Source of the DNA: Sphingomonas sp. 32-62-10
GTDB taxonomy: Bacteria > Pseudomonadota > Alphaproteobacteria > Sphingomonadales > Sphingomonadaceae
Direction: 5' to 3'
Assembly (NCBI GenBank): GCA_002280555.1
Contig: NCEE01000005.1
Coordinates: forward strand, 81,050 to 145,049
Length of the DNA: 64,000 nucleotides
Shown: positions 62,122 through 64,000 of the stretch, piece after piece
Position numbering within the stretch: position 1 is the stretch's first letter
How the letters are laid out: every line of letters begins with the position of its first letter
Position numbers and translations under genes: made by a program
Notes under the pieces: model-generated
Seen by the model: the letters and a program-made list of their open reading frames with translations, nothing else
What the model was told of the DNA's origin: nothing
The model's database searches: none

Positions 62122-62547
62122 ATGGTTGGCATGACGACGATGTTTCGTAATTCCGGTTTGAGACTCTCCGGCCTGGTCGGCCCGATTGACTTTGGCACAA
62201 TTGGCTTTGATCGCCTCGCGATTGGCCTATCGGGCCTGTGCGCCGTGCATTGCCTTGCAAGCGCCGTACTGCTTGCCCTGGCTGCTTCGGCGGGCGGGCT
62301 GCTGCTGGTGCCGGCCGTGCATGAAATCGGCCTGTCGGTTGCGATCTTGCTTGGCGCAATGGCGCTCGGCCGTGGTGTGTTGCAGCATGGGTTCATGATG
62401 CCGATTTCGATCGGTGCGCTCGGGCTCGGCGTAATGGCAGGGGCGGTATCTTTACCGCATGACGGCAGCGGGGAAACGCTGTTTACGTTGGTTGGCGTCG
62501 GTCTGCTTGCGCTCGGCCATGATTTGAACCAACGCGCAGCTCGCTGA
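62122..62547 (+). CDS. MerC-family membrane protein
   Basis: 141 residues from ATG 62122 (62131 possible). Four transmembrane helices and the metal-binding pair CAVHC in the first helix as in MerC. With a Zur-like gene 40 bases downstream it more probably moves zinc or another divalent metal than mercury. Confidence 0.8.
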   Translation: MVGMTTMFRNSGLRLSGLVGPIDFGTIGFDRLAIGLSGLCAVHCLASAVLLALAASAGGLLLVPAVHEIGLSVAILLGAMALGRGVLQHGFMMPISIGALGLGVMAGAVSLPHDGSGETLFTLVGVGLLALGHDLNQRAAR

Positions 62548-62587
62548 CTGCCTTGCCGCTGTGACGGTGAAGGCCTAGATTGGCCTG

Positions 62588-63046
62588 ATGGCCAATCACC
62601 ATCATCACGAACATCAAGGCGTTGCCCTGGCGAGCGCGGCACAGGCCACGCTTGAACGTTCCGGCGAGCAATGGACCGCCATGCGCGCGCAGATATTCGC
62701 CGCGCTGGCAGGGTTCGACAAGCCTGCATCGGCTTATGATATTGCCGAGGCGGTGTCGAAGGCAGCGGGACGCCGGGTGGCCGCTAACAGCGTGTACCGC
62801 ATCCTCGATCTGTTCGTGGCCGCCAATCTCGCCCGGCGGGTCGAAAGCGCGAATGCCTATATCGCCAACGCCCATCCCGATTGCCTGCATGATTGCATCT
62901 TTCTGGTCTGCGACAGTTGCGGCCAGACGACGCATCTCGACAATGATGTTGTCACGCGCAGCGTCAGGTCGGCGGCCGAAGCTGCTGGATTTTCGCCCGA
63001 ACGACCGGTGATCGAGGTGCGAGGTAAATGCGCGACTTGTGATTGA
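62588..63046 (+). CDS. zur: Fur-family zinc regulator (Zur-like)
   Basis: 152 residues. N-terminal HHHHEH metal-rich stretch, winged helix (ASAYDIAEAVSKAAGRRVAANSVYRILDLF), CDSCG and C-terminal CATC forming a structural zinc site. Likely represses the merC-like gene through the box at 62086-62104. Confidence 0.85.
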   Translation: MANHHHHEHQGVALASAAQATLERSGEQWTAMRAQIFAALAGFDKPASAYDIAEAVSKAAGRRVAANSVYRILDLFVAANLARRVESANAYIANAHPDCLHDCIFLVCDSCGQTTHLDNDVVTRSVRSAAEAAGFSPERPVIEVRGKCATCD

Positions 63047-63178
63047 TCGTTTGACTTGACCCGCATCGATTGGGCGCCATGGTCGCCACTTCATGCATTT
63101 ATGTCACATTTCGGTGCAATTCGGTGCACTGGCCCCGGGGTAATCGACTCAGTGTGGCGAGGCGGCTAATCTGCCAGC

Positions 63179-64000
63179 ATGACCCATCGCCCTGAAACAC
63201 CGTTGCTCGATACGGTTGAAACCCCCGCCGACATTCGTTTGCTGTCAGCAGATCAGTTGCCGCAGTTGGCGGATGAGTTGCGGGCCGAGGTGATATCGGC
63301 GGTGGGGGTGACGGGGGGTCATCTCGGGTCGGGGCTGGGCGTGGTCGAGCTGACGACGGCGATCCACTATGTGTTCAATACGCCGGATGACCGGCTGGTG
63401 TGGGACGTGGGGCATCAATGTTACCCGCACAAGATCCTGACCGGTCGCCGCGACCGGATCCGGACGCTGCGGATGGGCGGTGGCCTGAGCGGCTTCACCA
63501 AGCGCGCTGAGTCCGAGTATGACCCGTTCGGCGCCGCGCACAGCTCGACCTCGATCTCGGCAGCTTTGGGCTTTGCGATCGCGAACAAGATTGCAGGCAC
63601 GCCGGGCAAGGGCATTGCGGTGATCGGTGACGGCGCGATGTCGGCGGGCATGGCCTATGAGGCGATGAACAACGCCGCCCAGGCGGGCAACCGGCTGGTC
63701 GTGATCCTGAACGACAATGACATGTCGATCGCCCCGCCGGTGGGGGGCCTCTCCGCCTATCTTAGCCGGATCGTCTCGAGCCGCGAGTTCCTCGGCCTGC
63801 GTGACTTCGCCAAGCGCGTCGCCAAACTGCTGCCGAGCCCGGTCGCGGCCGGCCTCAAAAAGACCGACGAGTTCGCGCGCGGCATCGCGATGGGCGGCAC
63901 CTTGTTCGAGGAGCTGGGCTTTTATTATGTGGGCCCGATCGACGGGCATAATCTCGATCACCTGATCCCGGTGCTCGAAAATGTCCGCGATGCAGAGCAA
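63179..64000 (+). CDS. dxs: 1-Deoxy-D-xylulose-5-phosphate synthase, 3' partial
   Basis: 274 codons visible of about 640. From ATG 63179. VGVTGGHLGSGLGVVELT, DVGHQCYPHKILTGRR, GDGAMSAGMAYEAMNNA (ThDP motif GDG) and SIAPPVGGLS are family signatures. First step of the MEP pathway, source of isoprenoids for carotenoids and the BChl tail; proximity to the PGC may be functional. Confidence 0.96.
   Translation, partial: MTHRPETPLLDTVETPADIRLLSADQLPQLADELRAEVISAVGVTGGHLGSGLGVVELTTAIHYVFNTPDDRLVWDVGHQCYPHKILTGRRDRIRTLRMGGGLSGFTKRAESEYDPFGAAHSSTSISAALGFAIANKIAGTPGKGIAVIGDGAMSAGMAYEAMNNAAQAGNRLVVILNDNDMSIAPPVGGLSAYLSRIVSSREFLGLRDFAKRVAKLLPSPVAAGLKKTDEFARGIAMGGTLFEELGFYYVGPIDGHNLDHLIPVLENVRDAEQ

Noticed and set aside
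62981..63178. Direct repeat TTCGGTGCA before dxs as an operator
   Set aside because: Only two nine-base copies six or fewer bases apart; too little to support a regulator site.
1..64000. CRISPR arrays, insertion sequences, tRNA or rRNA genes
   Set aside because: No regularly spaced repeats, transposase-like proteins, terminal inverted repeats or RNA gene signatures were found on either strand.

Overview
The window is a 64 kb piece of a GC-rich alphaproteobacterial chromosome, best matching an aerobic anoxygenic phototroph of the Sphingomonadales. It carries an almost complete photosynthesis gene cluster (PGC): puf reaction-centre/LH1 genes with a tetrahaem pufC, bch genes with the oxygen-dependent cyclase acsF (no bchE or pufQ seen), a spheroidene-type carotenoid branch (crtC, crtD, crtF), puhABCE, lhaA, hemA and the regulators ppaA/aerR and ppsR.

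Layout. 0-10.8 kb is housekeeping and accessory: the 3' part of an M56 peptidase-like gene, a metallo-beta-lactamase hydrolase, a DUF4230 protein, an unknown membrane protein, nadA, a small AT-rich secreted protein, an EmrAB-type efflux operon with its MarR regulator, and a hybrid histidine kinase. 10.9-15.8 kb is a ccmCDEFGHI cytochrome c maturation operon. 15.8-55.4 kb is the PGC: tspO (-); bchI-bchD-bchO-small ORF (+); crtD-crtC (-); crtF (+); bchC-X-Y-Z-pufB-A-L-M-C (+), ending at a strong bidirectional terminator near 32.3 kb; the opposing 16 kb unit bchF-N-B-H-L-M-lhaA-puhA-B-C-orf-acsF-puhE-hemA-DUF4336 (-); then ppaA, ppsR and bchG-pucC-like-bchP-tspO-orf (+). 55.4-64 kb holds a lipoprotein cytochrome c, a diacylglycerol-kinase-like gene, a phosphoesterase, a chemotaxis protein, rpsI/rplM, haem A synthase, a MerC-like protein with a Zur-like regulator, and the 5' part of dxs. 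No gene-free gap reaches 300 bases; no tRNA, rRNA, insertion sequence or CRISPR array was seen.

How it works together. Ccm proteins would mature PufC and the small cytochrome c; hemA feeds tetrapyrrole synthesis; Bch enzymes make bacteriochlorophyll; Crt enzymes make methoxylated carotenoids; Puf/Puh proteins assemble RC-LH1. Seven TGT-N12-ACA-type PpsR operators (three exact or near-exact pairs among them) lie in front of bchI/tspO, crtD/crtF, bchC, bchF/ppaA and bchG, so the light/oxygen regulon can be read directly.

Most striking are two in-frame lesions in otherwise well-kept PGC genes. bchI lacks the roughly 31-residue block holding Walker B. In bchP, about 58 N-terminal residues are replaced by about 33 codons that, read on the opposite strand, encode a piece of an unrelated FAD-dependent amino-acid oxidase. 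If real, Mg chelation and phytol formation, the first and last steps of the pathway, should both be impaired although reading frames stay open.
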